A stretch of DNA of 64,000 nt, from positions 601,501 through 665,500 of the forward strand of contig NC_016791.1 in the NCBI RefSeq assembly GCF_000244875.1. Direction: 5' to 3'. Made by a program: the position numbers and the translations under genes. The stretch's first letter is position 1; the number at the start of each line of letters is the position of its first letter. Source of the DNA: Clostridium sp. BNL1100. Lineage in GTDB: Bacteria; Bacillota; Clostridia; Acetivibrionales; DSM-1351. Below, piece after piece: positions 17,853-26,042 of this stretch. A model generated the notes under the pieces. That model saw only the letters and a list, made by a program, of their open reading frames with translations. It searched no databases and was not told where the DNA came from.

Positions 17853-18335
17853 ATGAATAATTTAGTAACCATAAAAAGAAAAAATGTACTTACAAATAGC
17901 TTAATAATTGCGGATGGGACAGGTGTAAAACACAAAAATGTAAAAGAATTGATTTATACATATGAAGATAAATTTAAACAGCTTGGGACTTTAGCGGTTT
18001 TAAACGGAAAAAGTACAGGCGGCCGGCCAGAACAATATTTTAAACTTAATGAACCACAGGCCACATTTATATTGACCTTAATGAGAAATTCCGAAATCGT
18101 AGTCGATTTTAAGCTTGCACTAACTAAAGAATTCTACCGCATGAGAAGCTTTATTTTGGAACGTCAATATGCAGAATGGCAGCAATTCAGAATAACAGGC
18201 AAACAAGTCCGCAGGGAAGAAACAGACATTATACTTGGAAAACTTATACCACATGCAGAATCACGGGGAAGTAAAAATGCAGGCAAGCTTTACATGACTT
18301 ATTCTAAGCTTGTAAACGCCACGCTAGGAATTTAA
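17853..18335 (+). CDS. Rha-family phage regulatory protein, probably truncated by a frameshift
   Basis: 160 residues from the ATG at 17853, which has GAGGGGAG upstream. The N-terminus has the Rha domain pattern (DGTGVKHKNVKELIYTYEDK, GGRPEQYFKLNEPQATFILT, LTKEFYRMRSFI), a DNA-binding-type fold of temperate phages. The protein stops at 18335 within a segment (KLYMTYSKLVNATLGI) that seems to continue in the +1 frame as RDKLPLAYIDAIRFLERAIE up to 18528. Rha genes can interfere with phage growth when host factors are missing. Here it has its own terminator before it and could be a lysogeny gene. Confidence 0.72.
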   Translation: MNNLVTIKRKNVLTNSLIIADGTGVKHKNVKELIYTYEDKFKQLGTLAVLNGKSTGGRPEQYFKLNEPQATFILTLMRNSEIVVDFKLALTKEFYRMRSFILERQYAEWQQFRITGKQVRREETDIILGKLIPHAESRGSKNAGKLYMTYSKLVNATLGI

Positions 18336-18345
18336 ACAGGACCAA

Positions 18346-18528
18346 AGAGACAAGTTACCACTTGCTTATATAGATGCCATTAGATTCCTAGAGAGAGCCA
18401 TAGAAAACATTATATCTTTAGAAGTAGACAAAGGTACTTATTATAAAGAAATATACCAAGTATGTAAAGCTAAGTGTGGAATAATAAAAGAGTTAGCATT
18501 TCTGCCGACTTTACAACTCGGAGCATAA
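18346..18528 (+). pseudogene. Displaced C-terminal part of the Rha-like gene
   Basis: An open stretch of 60 codons in the +1 frame relative to the gene before it (RDKLPLAYIDAIRFLERAIE, then KGTYYKEIYQVCKAKCG and FLPTLQLGA). It has no start codon with a ribosome site. Its helical, protein-like sequence and its position make it the separated end of the same gene. A one-base insertion between 18328 and 18346 is enough. Confidence 0.6.
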
Positions 18529-18533
18529 AAAAA

Positions 18534-18563
18534 TTGCCCTCAGAGATTTCCCTCTGAGGGCAA
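18534..18563. terminator. Strong bidirectional terminator at the prophage end
   Basis: A 12-bp perfect stem (TTGCCCTCAGAG / CTCTGAGGGCAA) with an ATTTCC loop. It has an A-run on the left and AAAAT on the right, so it can serve the plus-strand phage genes and the reverse-strand gene at 18609. Confidence 0.88.
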
Positions 18564-18608
18564 AATAATATCAAAAGCGTCAGCTTCTCGTTTTATTTAT
18601 TATACTAA

Positions 18609-19073
18609 CTAGGTCCTACGATAAGTAAGCGAATAATTGTATGTAGAAGAATAGGATGAGTCATGGGAGTGTACTCTTATATATGCCTTTTCACCCGGAT
18701 TAAGTATGAAATATGTTGAATCCCTTTGACTTATCCCGTTGTCTTCAATGTTTTTATTAAGATACGAGATTTGTTTAGTCTCGTTATAAATTACAACCTG
18801 CATATCAACATTTGCACTAACGGGGGATTGCAAAGAAAAAGTATAAATGTAAGGTTCGATAGAGCTTGAGGGATTGTATACCATATAAAAATCAGAATCA
18901 TTTGGACCATCTAGCGGGGTGGAATTTGTAAAAAAATTATTATTAACATCTGTTAGGTTGCAAGCAGTAGCTTCTGTATTAAACTGAAGGGCATCTGCAT
19001 TTACTAGATTTACACCTGACAATAAAATTGAGACAACTGTCGCTAAAAGTAAAAGTTTTTTTGGCTTTTTCAT
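18609..19073 (-). CDS. Small secreted protein
   Basis: 154 residues. The ATG at 19073 is chosen because AAGGAGAA lies 7-8 bases upstream; a longer frame to 19112 adds only basic residues. It has a signal peptide (KKPKKLLLLATVVSILLSG, cleavage near NADA) and a mature part of about 125 residues with beta pattern, including GPNDSDFYMVYNPSSSI and AYIRVHSHDSSY. This resembles the small pre-peptidase-type beta domains of secreted bacterial proteins, but the match is loose. Its role is unknown. Confidence 0.6.
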   Translation of the reverse strand: MKKPKKLLLLATVVSILLSGVNLVNADALQFNTEATACNLTDVNNNFFTNSTPLDGPNDSDFYMVYNPSSSIEPYIYTFSLQSPVSANVDMQVVIYNETKQISYLNKNIEDNGISQRDSTYFILNPGEKAYIRVHSHDSSYSSTYNYSLTYRRT

Positions 19074-19191
19074 TAGAATTCTCCTTTTTGAAATTACATT
19101 TTGGTTCTTCATAAACTACCTCCATTTTTGTATTTTATACTACCATTTATTTGAAATTATAGTACAAACATACAAATATTGTCAACATAAA

Positions 19192-19491
19192 ATGCAAATT
19201 AAAGTTATTGCACATAAAAAAACGAGCCGAGCTTTCTTCTATCTGGATCCACCTTATTACGGGACAGAAAAGTATTATCAGGCTGAATTCAAACCGGAGG
19301 ATCATGAGACACTTGCTAAAACGTTGAAAAGGTTAAAAGGTAAATTCCTGCTGTCATACAATGACTGTGAGTATGTAAGGGAACTGTACAAGGACTTTAC
19401 TATTGAGGAAATTCAGAGGAATCATAATTTACTGAACAGATATGAGGGAAAGGAAAAGACGTATTGTGAGGTGTTGGTGAGGAATTATTGA
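19192..19491 (+). pseudogene. DNA adenine methylase (Dam/D12 class), C-terminal remnant
   Basis: 99 residues containing the catalytic motif DPPYYG (FFYLDPPYYGTEKYY) and the D12-class end (LLSYNDCEYVRELYKDF, ending in YCEVLVRNY). Complete enzymes of this class have about 270 residues; the SAM-binding FxGxG region and the DNA-recognition part are absent. There is no ribosome site before its ATG. A second, shorter and more damaged copy lies at 24985-25085, so a methylase gene was once duplicated here or carried on a mobile element. Confidence 0.75.
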
Positions 19492-19657
19492 GTTAATTAT
19501 TAATAAAATTATATGTAATTGGTAAAATTATACCAAAATTATAGAAAATGCTGAAAAAATTAAATTTGGTGTTACAAAATTTTACAAATTTTACACATAA
19601 TATAATGTAAACTTGGAAAAGTACGCGTACACTATTCAAATTATAGGAGATGATTTA

Positions 19658-20728
19658 TTGAAATTTAAAAATTTAAAAAGGATTTTAGCATTAACATTAA
19701 TGGTTACGATGATTAGCAGTAGCATGGTATTTGCGGAGGAAGGCAATATTGAATCTACCAAAACCGATGTAAGTTCAAGCTCTAGTCTAAGCGATAAGGA
19801 AATAGCAATTAATAATTTGCTTAATGGTGGTTGGACGATGTCTGAAATTAAAGATCTGATTTCAGATTCTGAATTGACTAAATATACAAACTTAAAACCA
19901 GTTAAAAGTGTTACAAAGTATTTAAAATTGGTTCAAAAAAAGAAAGATGTTAAGGAGTCTAAAATAAAAAGTAAACAAAGTATACAAAACACTGAGATTG
20001 ATGAAGATACAGAATTTGTTGAGATAAGTGAGGATCAATGTAAATTTGAACTAGAACAAGCAAAGGCTAAGGAAAATAGTAGTGATGGCAGTGTTAATTT
20101 ATCCGATACATTGAGTAACACAGGAATATTAAATTTAACGCAATTGGCAAGTACGCCGCCACCTGAAGGTAGTAGTGACTTTTACTCAAACGATGGATAT
20201 CTTAAGTACACAATTTCAGCATGGTATGCGGGTGGTACTAAATATTCAATAAATTACCGATGGCAGTGGCTGAAAGATCCCAAATATACAAGCGTCGATG
20301 TATTCGGTTTGGGACATGATGGAGGGATAGTACGTTCTGTAAGCGACCCAACTACATATGTATATAAATATGATTATTATGTTAATGGTTTTGCTACAGA
20401 AAATCAAGAAAATACACCTGAATATATAAAGGCGGATACAGGAGGAGTAGTATTTGCAACTAACCTAAAAGATAGGTCTGAGGCAATAAATGGAACATAT
20501 GTTTCGTGGTATGGGAATCACAGGGGATACGTGAGCTACTATGTTAATAAGCAGTCTCCAGATATTTCTGTAGCATATGTTTATGGGTGTTATAAGCATC
20601 TTCAAAAAACAGTTGAACCAGAAGTAAGTATTTCATGGCCACTGAGTGCAAGTCTTACGGTAAGTCCTAGTGATGACTACGTAGAAGAGTTACCAAATGC
20701 AGAATTTGACTTCAGTCCTTATAAGTAA
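19658..20728 (+). CDS. Secreted protein of unknown function
   Basis: 356 residues from the TTG at 19658 (ribosome site AGGAGATG upstream). A clear signal peptide (FKNLKRILALTLMVTMISSS) ends near VFAEE. Residues 40-140 are highly charged and possibly coiled (KYLKLVQKKKDVKESKI). The C-terminal part (residues 170-330) is aromatic and beta-rich (YTISAWYAGGTKYSINYRW, then VSWYGNHRGYVSYYVN). No family is recognised. A TATAAT at 19601 could be the -10 of its promoter, and a terminator follows. An ECF sigma/anti-sigma pair lies downstream. Confidence 0.65.
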   Translation: MKFKNLKRILALTLMVTMISSSMVFAEEGNIESTKTDVSSSSSLSDKEIAINNLLNGGWTMSEIKDLISDSELTKYTNLKPVKSVTKYLKLVQKKKDVKESKIKSKQSIQNTEIDEDTEFVEISEDQCKFELEQAKAKENSSDGSVNLSDTLSNTGILNLTQLASTPPPEGSSDFYSNDGYLKYTISAWYAGGTKYSINYRWQWLKDPKYTSVDVFGLGHDGGIVRSVSDPTTYVYKYDYYVNGFATENQENTPEYIKADTGGVVFATNLKDRSEAINGTYVSWYGNHRGYVSYYVNKQSPDISVAYVYGCYKHLQKTVEPEVSISWPLSASLTVSPSDDYVEELPNAEFDFSPYK

Positions 20729-20751
20729 AATCTTTAAGTAAATATTTAAAA

Positions 20752-20787
20752 AAATATGTAGAGCTCTAATTTGAGCTCTACATATTT
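20752..20787. terminator. Strong terminator after the secreted protein gene
   Basis: A perfect 15-bp stem (AAATATGTAGAGCTC / GAGCTCTACATATTT) with a TAATTT loop and A/T flanks. Confidence 0.85.
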
Positions 20788-20839
20788 ATTTTGAATAATT
20801 TAAAAGCGCTATTTACTAGATTAACTTATTTAACTTTGG

Positions 20840-21371
20840 TTAACATTGTTGTTGGTCTTAATAAGGACATAGGACTAAGGTCAGGCAATATAAATGTGGC
20901 TAATATAATTAGTGCTAATTTGATTGCGGCGATGTAAAGACTGATATAGCGATTGTAAAAGTGGACGATAAAAATAAATTAGCATCACTTAAATTTGTAC
21001 ATTCCACAAAACGTAACGGGGTGGATAATGTAATTGCAATTAGAATTCCGCTATCAGTATATATAAAAAGTACGATAGTTTAGCGGGATAATCAGTACAA
21101 CCGATAGAATGGGATTAGGAAACTATAAGTTAATACAAGTAATGTTACCAAATTATGGTTCAAACGGGGGGACAACTTTTTAATTCGAACTAAGAGGTAA
21201 TAGGAATTAATTCTTTTAAAGCAATCGAATTTGGTATGAGGGACTTTCTTTTTTTATTCCTTCAGAAAATGTACTTTCCGCAGTTTCCAAACTGGAGAGG
21301 ATGGTAATCTAAAAATACCATATGTAGACATAAGTTTTGCCGAAGATAATTTTAGTAAGTATGGTATATGA
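20840..21371 (+). pseudogene. Decayed gene remnants
   Basis: No intact gene lies between 20788 and 21452. Protein-like stretches appear in shifting plus-strand frames: GLRSGNINVANIISANLIAA, then TDIAIVKVDDKNKLASLKFV, then DRMGLGNYKLIQVMLPNYG, and a last piece (TGEDGNLKIPYVDISFAEDN) that stops at 21371. Each is broken by stops or frame changes. They probably belong to one secreted or surface protein that has decayed; I cannot name it. Confidence 0.45.
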
Positions 21372-21452
21372 TATAAAAATAGCAAAACAAGGTATAAAAT
21401 TAGAATTTTAAAAAAGGTTTGAAATAAAAAATAATAAAAATCGATAATAGGT

Positions 21453-21482
21453 AAAACCTTTTAATCCTTTAGATTGTCTAAT
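21453..21482 (+). promoter_or_regulatory. Predicted autoregulated ECF sigma promoter
   Basis: AAAACCTTTT (21453-21462) and TGTCTAAT (21475-21482) have the look of an ECF promoter: an AAC-containing -35 and a CGTCTAA-like -10. Both motifs, their 22-base start-to-start distance and the following ATTATAATGAGAGG are preserved in front of the truncated sigma copy at 28761. A sigma-A reading using TATAAT at 21483-21488 is possible but lacks a good -35. Confidence 0.6.
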
Positions 21483-21525
21483 TATAATGAGAGGTTAATT
21501 CTCTATAACTAAATGGGAGATATAT

Positions 21526-22092
21526 ATGAGGGCTGTTGAATTAGAAAAAGTAAGAAATGCTATTAGAGGTAATAAAAATGCGTTTGCCGAATTAATAGAC
21601 GAAAGAAAAAAAGACATATACAGGATAGCTTATATTTATGTGAAGAATAATTCAGATACAATGGATTTGTTCCACGAAACAGTATACAATGCCTTTGCAA
21701 CAATAAAAAAACTTAAAAATCCTGAATTTTTTAATTCATGGATTACAAGGATAACAATAAATTGTTGTATTAATTTTCTGAAGAAAAGAAAGAGAATCAC
21801 TGAAAATGAGGTACAATGTCTGGATTCAGATGATATATACCAATATTCAGATGGTACACCTGATTTGTCGGAAGTTCTTTCTTCAAATATTGACCTGATA
21901 GGAGCAGTAGAAAAATTAGATATTAAGTTGAAAACAGTAATACTTCTAAAGTATTATCAAGATTTTACTATTAATCAAATAGCTGAAATTTTAGAATGTC
22001 CCACAGGTACTGTTAAAACCAGACTTAATAGAGCGTTAAACCTTTTGAGACTTGAGCTAGAGGATGTTAAAGGAGGTAATTTTAATGAATAA
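21526..22092 (+). CDS. ECF-type RNA polymerase sigma factor
   Basis: 188 residues. Region 2 is at residues 15-85 (FAELIDERKKDIYRIAYIYV, DTMDLFHETVYNAFATI) and region 4 at 125-180 (KLDIKLKTVILLKYYQDFTI, QIAEILECPTGTVKTRLNRA), the usual ECF layout without region 3. The gene overlaps the anti-sigma gene by 8 bases, so the two are co-translated. It likely controls its own promoter and some envelope or secreted-protein genes; no target is proven. A nearly identical but truncated copy lies at 28761. Confidence 0.88.
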   Translation: MRAVELEKVRNAIRGNKNAFAELIDERKKDIYRIAYIYVKNNSDTMDLFHETVYNAFATIKKLKNPEFFNSWITRITINCCINFLKKRKRITENEVQCLDSDDIYQYSDGTPDLSEVLSSNIDLIGAVEKLDIKLKTVILLKYYQDFTINQIAEILECPTGTVKTRLNRALNLLRLELEDVKGGNFNE

Positions 22093-23071
22093 CTTTAAAA
22101 AACAATGCGAAGAGATTTCCGTGCCGGATAATATTGATATAGTTTTGAAAAAAGCAATAAGAAAAGGTAGAAATGGTTTAATAACTAAAAGACTAATAAC
22201 ATTAACTATTGTTTTCTGTTTATTAGTGACAAGTTTGATAGGAACAGGCTACGCATACCCTCCGGCGGCTGAAGCATTTAAAACTATACCATTTATTGGT
22301 TCTATATTTCAAAAATTTACTGATAATGATTTGAAAATTGCCAGCCTAAATGGATTGACCCACTTTCCAGAACAGCAACAAACTAGAGATGGTGTGACAG
22401 TAACTCTTAAGGAATATTATTATGATAGAAGCAATTTTAATTTCGGCATAGTAGTAAAAGGAAGAAATCCATATAACTTTGAAACCCATTTTACATTGTA
22501 TTATAATAACAAACCCTTAAATAAGGGTAGCGCTGGAGGAAGTACAGAAATCACAAAAGACAGTTTTTATAGATTAGCTGAAATGTCTCTAACTGAGACG
22601 CCTCCTGACAAATCTACTTTAAAATTGATTGGGACTGATAATACTGGAAAAATTAAAAAATTTGAGTTTGATATACCTATTGACTACAGTAAAGTGGATC
22701 CTTTAACTACAGAGATTAAATTAATGAAAAATATTAAACAGGGAAACAGAACAATTACAGTTAAAAATATAATTTTTACTCCGATTGCAACAACTATCAA
22801 CTACGAGTATACCTGTCCAAAAGACGAGCACTATGGTATGCAGCTATATAATGAAAATGGAAGATTAGTTGAATCGAAAGGTAACATTGGGTCGCATGTA
22901 GTTAATGGAGATTTTACAACGTACTCATTTACTGACACTTTTGAGTCGATTAAAACAGTACCCAAATATTTGACACTAAATATAATTGATACCACAGGGA
23001 TTAAAATATTGAATAATATACCTATTGTTTTGTTAAGTACAAAATTAGATTTGAGGGAGAATGGCAAGTAG
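22085..23071 (+). CDS. Membrane anti-sigma factor (DUF4179-like)
   Basis: 328 residues from the ATG at 22085 with AAAGGAGG upstream. Residues 1-35 form a short cytoplasmic region with helical, basic end (NIDIVLKKAIRKGRNGL) that would bind the sigma factor. One membrane span follows (LITLTIVFCLLVTSLIGTGY). The large outer domain begins with YAYPPAAEAFKTIPFIGSIF, the start typical of DUF4179 proteins, and continues as beta-sheet. It would hold the sigma factor at the membrane until an external signal releases it. Coupled to the sigma gene. Confidence 0.85.
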   Translation: MNNFKKQCEEISVPDNIDIVLKKAIRKGRNGLITKRLITLTIVFCLLVTSLIGTGYAYPPAAEAFKTIPFIGSIFQKFTDNDLKIASLNGLTHFPEQQQTRDGVTVTLKEYYYDRSNFNFGIVVKGRNPYNFETHFTLYYNNKPLNKGSAGGSTEITKDSFYRLAEMSLTETPPDKSTLKLIGTDNTGKIKKFEFDIPIDYSKVDPLTTEIKLMKNIKQGNRTITVKNIIFTPIATTINYEYTCPKDEHYGMQLYNENGRLVESKGNIGSHVVNGDFTTYSFTDTFESIKTVPKYLTLNIIDTTGIKILNNIPIVLLSTKLDLRENGK

Positions 23072-23096
23072 TAACTGTACTCTAAGTAATTTGTAT

Positions 23097-23358
23097 TTAT
23101 TGGCTATGCCTATACCCACTTATATCCGTTGTTATCTTTGACTGGTACGGTTCGCCTCCACCATCAAAGTCCACAATTGTATAGGTGTCAATCCTATCAT
23201 TGTAGACAATAACTTTAACGACATAAGTCTGGATGATCCGTTTCTGATCTTCCAGGCTTTTGTTTTTTATGTCGGAATCCTGGCTGAGGTAGTAGTAAAT
23301 CTGATCTCTGGATGGGGAATTGATTTCAGCCTGACGCTTTGCTTCCTCGATTCTGAAA
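23097..23358 (-). pseudogene. Large serine recombinase, C-terminal remnant
   Basis: The reverse strand reads RIEEAKRQAEINSPSRDQIY, then LSQDSDIKNKSLEDQKRIIQ and TYVVKVIVYNDRIDTYTIVD, ending DFDGGGEPYQ...SG before a TAA at 23097-23099. A helix, a DxxxQKRIIxTYVxKVxVYNDRI strand and a last acidic-aromatic strand are the usual end of large serine recombinases. The catalytic and zinc-ribbon parts are absent. It marks the site of a former integrated element. Confidence 0.7.
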
Positions 23359-23413
23359 AGCCAACATCAATGACAACAATGGCAGTTTGGATCAAAAATA
23401 AAATAATAAAATA

Positions 23414-23444
23414 AAAGTAGGAGCATATATTCTGCTCCTACTTT
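23414..23444 (-). terminator. Terminator after the esterase gene
   Basis: A perfect 12-bp stem (AAAGTAGGAGCA / TGCTCCTACTTT) with a 7-base loop. On the reverse strand it is followed by a T-rich run. Confidence 0.82.
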
Positions 23445-23542
23445 AAGTTGAACCTGTTTGACCAGAGAACCATTTACTGTTTAACACATGTGCCCACTGT
23501 TAATCCCCTGTGATACAAGGAAGATCCTTTAGCTGCTGTATT

Positions 23543-24718
23543 CTATAAAGAGAAAGATGATATATTGCCAAGTAGATACATTTTAATCATTGCAAAGTCA
23601 ATGGAGTCAACTTGTCCGTTTCTGTCCACATCAGCATTTTTAAGAGCATCTCCCGTAAGCGGTGTTATATTGAGCATATGCATTTTTAAGAGAGCATAAT
23701 CTGTCGAGTCAACTGAACCATCGTTATTCAGATCACCCAAGGTTTGAACCGGTGCTATATCTTTAAACAAATCCGGCAATACGTTATAAATGTACTGATT
23801 AATCCAATTCCATGCATGTGTACCACCATTTGCAACCATAAAATAGAAGTTTCCGTTTTTTATGTCAGATGAATATATGAAAGTATCTGTTAGTTTTTTC
23901 ATTGCATCTATCTGGGGTTTCATATTAGGATATGCAATATCATCACTGCCTGTAGCACAGAACAGCTTGAAGTCATGCGGTGCTTTATAACCGGCTTTCT
24001 TTGCAACATCTGCCAGATACTGTGCTGTTTCCGTTGGTTTACTGCTTCCAGCTGTTGAACCTAATGCCCAACAGTCACCACTATAAGGCATAAAATATTT
24101 AATATAGTCAAGGCAGTTAATATATGTATACCAGGTACATACCGAACCCATTGAGAATCCGCCAAATGCCCTGTGATCTCTGGAAGCCTTCATATCAGCA
24201 GTGCTTTTTGATTTTAAATAGGTATTATATTTGGTTTCAACCAACGGAATAAGTGTAGTGCTCAATTCCTGAGGAAAACCCGCAACATCATTATTACCTT
24301 TGTAAAATGAAGGTGTAACAACTATAACCGGTTCAGTATCTCCTTTTGCAATCATATTATCAATTATTACCTTTAATTCCTTGTTCTGACCTGGTCCGCC
24401 GAATAATAAATTCTCATCTTCGCCGCCACCGTGCATCAGATATACAACGTTATACTTTTTAGAAGTATCAGACTGGTTATATCCGTTAGGAAGATAGACG
24501 TTAAAATATTTAGTACCATTACCAAAATTGTAGCTTAACCTTTCAATAGTACCTTGCTTTGAACTAGTCATTTTGTACTCATAAGGAAGCGGTTTGAAAA
24601 CTTTCTCACTAGCATCAGCTGCAGATACCGACATATTAGCAGTAGCCACCATGCTGAGGGTCATGATACTCGACAGAATAAAACACAAGCTCTTTTTAAA
24701 ACCTTTTTTCAAAATCAC
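23543..24718 (-). CDS. Cellulosomal feruloyl/acetyl xylan esterase (CE1) with dockerin
   Basis: 391 residues. A signal peptide (FKKSLCFILSSIMTLSMVAT) is followed by an alpha/beta hydrolase of the CE1 type: oxyanion region YLMHGGGEDE, nucleophile Ser189 in GGFSMGS, Asp near 259 in CATGSDD, and His301 in NGGTHAWNW. Residues 328-391 are a type I dockerin with two calcium-binding repeats (LGDLNNDGSVDSTDYALLKM and ADVDRNGQVDSIDFAMIKMY). It removes ferulate or acetyl groups from xylan and docks on a scaffoldin cohesin outside the cell. It stands alone and is convergent with nothing nearby, with its own terminator. The exact acyl specificity cannot be read from sequence. Confidence 0.92.
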   Translation of the reverse strand: MILKKGFKKSLCFILSSIMTLSMVATANMSVSAADASEKVFKPLPYEYKMTSSKQGTIERLSYNFGNGTKYFNVYLPNGYNQSDTSKKYNVVYLMHGGGEDENLLFGGPGQNKELKVIIDNMIAKGDTEPVIVVTPSFYKGNNDVAGFPQELSTTLIPLVETKYNTYLKSKSTADMKASRDHRAFGGFSMGSVCTWYTYINCLDYIKYFMPYSGDCWALGSTAGSSKPTETAQYLADVAKKAGYKAPHDFKLFCATGSDDIAYPNMKPQIDAMKKLTDTFIYSSDIKNGNFYFMVANGGTHAWNWINQYIYNVLPDLFKDIAPVQTLGDLNNDGSVDSTDYALLKMHMLNITPLTGDALKNADVDRNGQVDSIDFAMIKMYLLGNISSFSL

Positions 24719-24778
24719 GATACATCCTCCTTTAAAATTAAAAAATTATTTTACTTTCATCATCTATTTATTTTGAAA

Positions 24779-24984
24779 AAACATTTTACAAACCAAACGA
24801 ATTTTCAAAATATAGGTGTAGCGTATATAATTATTTTACAATATTTTGTAAAAATGCACACCAAGAATTTACATTATATCAATCTAAAGGAAATAGGGAA
24901 GTACACATAGTCACTGTTTTGTCTTTATTTAGGAGGGCATTTATGAATAGATTTATCGGATGGATCGGCAGAAGGAATTAAAAG
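24779..24984. other. AT-rich upstream region of the esterase gene
   Basis: About 200 bases without a gene, very rich in A and T. It must hold the reverse-strand esterase promoter, but no clear -35/-10 pair stands out. A short plus-strand start (MNRFIGWIGRRN after AGGAGGG at 24931) stops at once and is likely a remnant. Confidence 0.3.
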
Positions 24985-25085
24985 GTATGTAAGGGAACTG
25001 TACAAGGACTTTCATATTGAGCAAATTCAGAGAATTTAAAGGAAAAGAGAAGACATATTGTGAAATGTTGGTGAGGAATTATTGA
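24985..25085 (+). pseudogene. Second remnant of the DNA adenine methylase gene
   Basis: Closely matches 19373-19491 at nucleotide level: VRELYKDF is readable, then about 15-20 bases are missing and the end (KTYCEMLVRNY after frame change) follows to TGA at 25083. It has no start and no catalytic motif. See the longer copy at 19192. Confidence 0.7.
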
Positions 25086-25355
25086 ACTCATTAATAAAAG
25101 TTTAGAAAGTTTGATTGTATATGAACCGAAATTGCAGAGTTTAATATGTAATAATGTTGTTAAGGATAAGCAAAAAGATGTTGTAAATTATTAAAGGTAA
25201 TAGTATAGTAAATTTTCGTATTTTACAAAATTATACTAATAAGGTGTAAAGATGGTGTTGTTCAAAACAATCATCCGAGGTTGGGAACTAGTGGATTGCA
25301 TCATTATGATTTTACATTGTTGGTATTAATTAAATAACAAAAGGACTCATTATAA

Positions 25356-25410
25356 AAACACAAAAGGAATTATTAATTTGAAATAAATATAATTAATTTC
25401 TTTTGTGTTT
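25356..25410. repeat. Long inverted repeat in the gene-free stretch 25086-25422
   Basis: AAACACAAAAG (25356-25366) and CTTTTGTGTTT (25400-25410) are perfect 11-base arms around a 33-base AT-rich centre. The rest of 25086-25422 shows no gene. The repeat may be a terminator for something now lost or the end of a small mobile element. Confidence 0.5.
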
Positions 25411-25422
25411 GTAATTTATAAC

Positions 25423-25789
25423 ATGCCTAAAACATTTTTGGAGTATGAAATGGCAATGAACTACTATAAATGGGATGATGAGACAATTAACGAAAAGGAA
25501 TGGATCGATATTCTAGAAAACCATTCTGCTAATTACATGAATTGTTTTTAAAAAAGAATCTCAGAGAATTAACAGTTTAGATGAAACGGACCAAGATTTG
25601 CAACTTCGCCAATTGGGTAGGATAATGGGGGAAATGACCAAGCTTCAGGAAATGGAGAAAGAGCGAAACAGGAGAGAAGTGGAAAAAAGGTTAATAAGAG
25701 AAGGGGTTGTTTTTAAAGAGGCCCCGTATACCTCTGAGGAACTGAAAAAGAAATGGGAGCAGGCATTTTTGTCACATATGACACAATAA
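25423..25789 (+). pseudogene. Small phage-like protein gene with a +1 frameshift
   Basis: The first part (25423-25551) encodes MPKTFLEYEMAMNYYKWDDE and KEWIDILENHSANYMN, then stops at a T5/A6 run. From 25544 the +1 frame runs on without a start as VFKKESQRINSLDETDQDL and through a charged coil (MTKLQEMEKERNRREVEKRL) to the stop at 25789. Joined, it would be about 121 residues. A one-base homopolymer change would restore it. The protein resembles small accessory proteins of mobile elements; no family is named. Confidence 0.45.
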
Positions 25790-26042
25790 TTTCAACCTAA
25801 GATAATCATGGTCCTGACGATGGGACTTTATTTCTTACACCAAATTCAATTTCTGGACATCCGTAAATAGATTTAACAAAGAAATTACTCTACCTTAATA
25901 TTTCCATAATAATACAATTATAAGTTGTAGGTGAGTGTAGATATATGGTATTATATTCCAATAAAATATAAAAAATCTTTATTAAATTTTCTGTAAAATA
26001 CAAATTTTATCTGCACTAATCTTAACAAAGGAGAATAGGTAT

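Noticed and set aside
1-18600. Attachment sites of the prophage
   Set aside because: No convincing direct repeat pair could be found by eye, and the left part of the prophage probably lies outside the window.
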